From Bacteroidales bacterium (GTDB taxonomy: Bacteria > Bacteroidota > Bacteroidia > Bacteroidales > UBA3824), in contig JAFXZT010000153.1 of the NCBI GenBank assembly GCA_017541145.1, positions 1 to 32,190 on the forward strand: DNA of 32,190 nucleotides, written 5' to 3'. Both the position numbers and the translations under genes were made by a program. The notes beneath the pieces were generated by a model. It made no database searches. It was not told the origin of the DNA and worked only from the letters and a program-made list of their open reading frames with translations. Of this stretch, positions 32,174 to 32,190 are shown piece after piece (the stretch's first letter is position 1; each line of letters opens with the position of its first letter).

Positions 32174-32190
32174 CAAAATATTTCGGACAG

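Overview
The window comes from an AT-rich member of the Bacteroidota, most likely Bacteroidales. The evidence is the repeated TAnnTTTG-type -7 promoter boxes, near absence of Shine-Dalgarno sequences, a type IX secretion (T9SS) sorting domain, a Bacteroidales-style AroA, and exported lipoproteins with short lipoboxes.

Layout. (1) 1-2.5 kb: the 3' end of a PD-(D/E)XK nuclease/transposase gene, a tRNA-Leu(GAG) with its own promoter and terminator, an unknown lipoprotein gene, and an apparently orphan promoter-to-terminator unit holding a tRNA-like fragment. (2) 2.5-18.8 kb: a starch/maltose locus. A LacI-type regulator is followed by an operon for an MFS sugar transporter, beta-phosphoglucomutase and a GH65 maltose phosphorylase. 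Three exported GH13 alpha-amylase family enzymes follow: one with a T9SS tail, one lipoprotein and one periplasmic SusA-like. No SusC/SusD pair is present. A near-palindromic operator, consensus TGCAAWCGTTTGCA, precedes lacI, the transporter operon and each amylase. At the three amylases its centre lies about 62 bp upstream of the -7 box, as expected for an activator site. (3) 13.6-16.8 kb, inserted between the second and third amylases: several hairpins, a candidate structured RNA (~14.10-14.34 kb), a small HTH gene, a RAYT (REP-associated tyrosine transposase) beside a nested GC-rich inverted repeat, and two adjacent small exported-protein genes that both carry lesions near their start. (4) 18.8-23.1 kb: a complete PD-(D/E)XK transposase gene, typA/bipA, a radical-SAM activase and a small membrane protein. 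(5) 23.1-28.9 kb, minus strand: a tight aroE-aroK fusion, aroA, mrdA, rodA operon. (6) 29.1-32.1 kb: a low-complexity membrane protein, then a minus-strand cluster that looks like polymorphic-toxin debris (an orphan C-terminal-like module, an unknown membrane protein and the truncated N-terminus of a large exported protein).

How the main system would work. The T9SS-sorted amylase would cut starch outside the cell. The lipoprotein and periplasmic amylases would trim oligosaccharides. The MFS protein would import maltose. Maltose phosphorylase would give glucose plus beta-glucose-1-phosphate, and beta-phosphoglucomutase would turn the latter into glucose-6-phosphate. The LacI-type protein would link these units through the shared operator. 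The least explained items are the structured RNA with its HTH neighbour and the orphan transcription unit near 2.4 kb.
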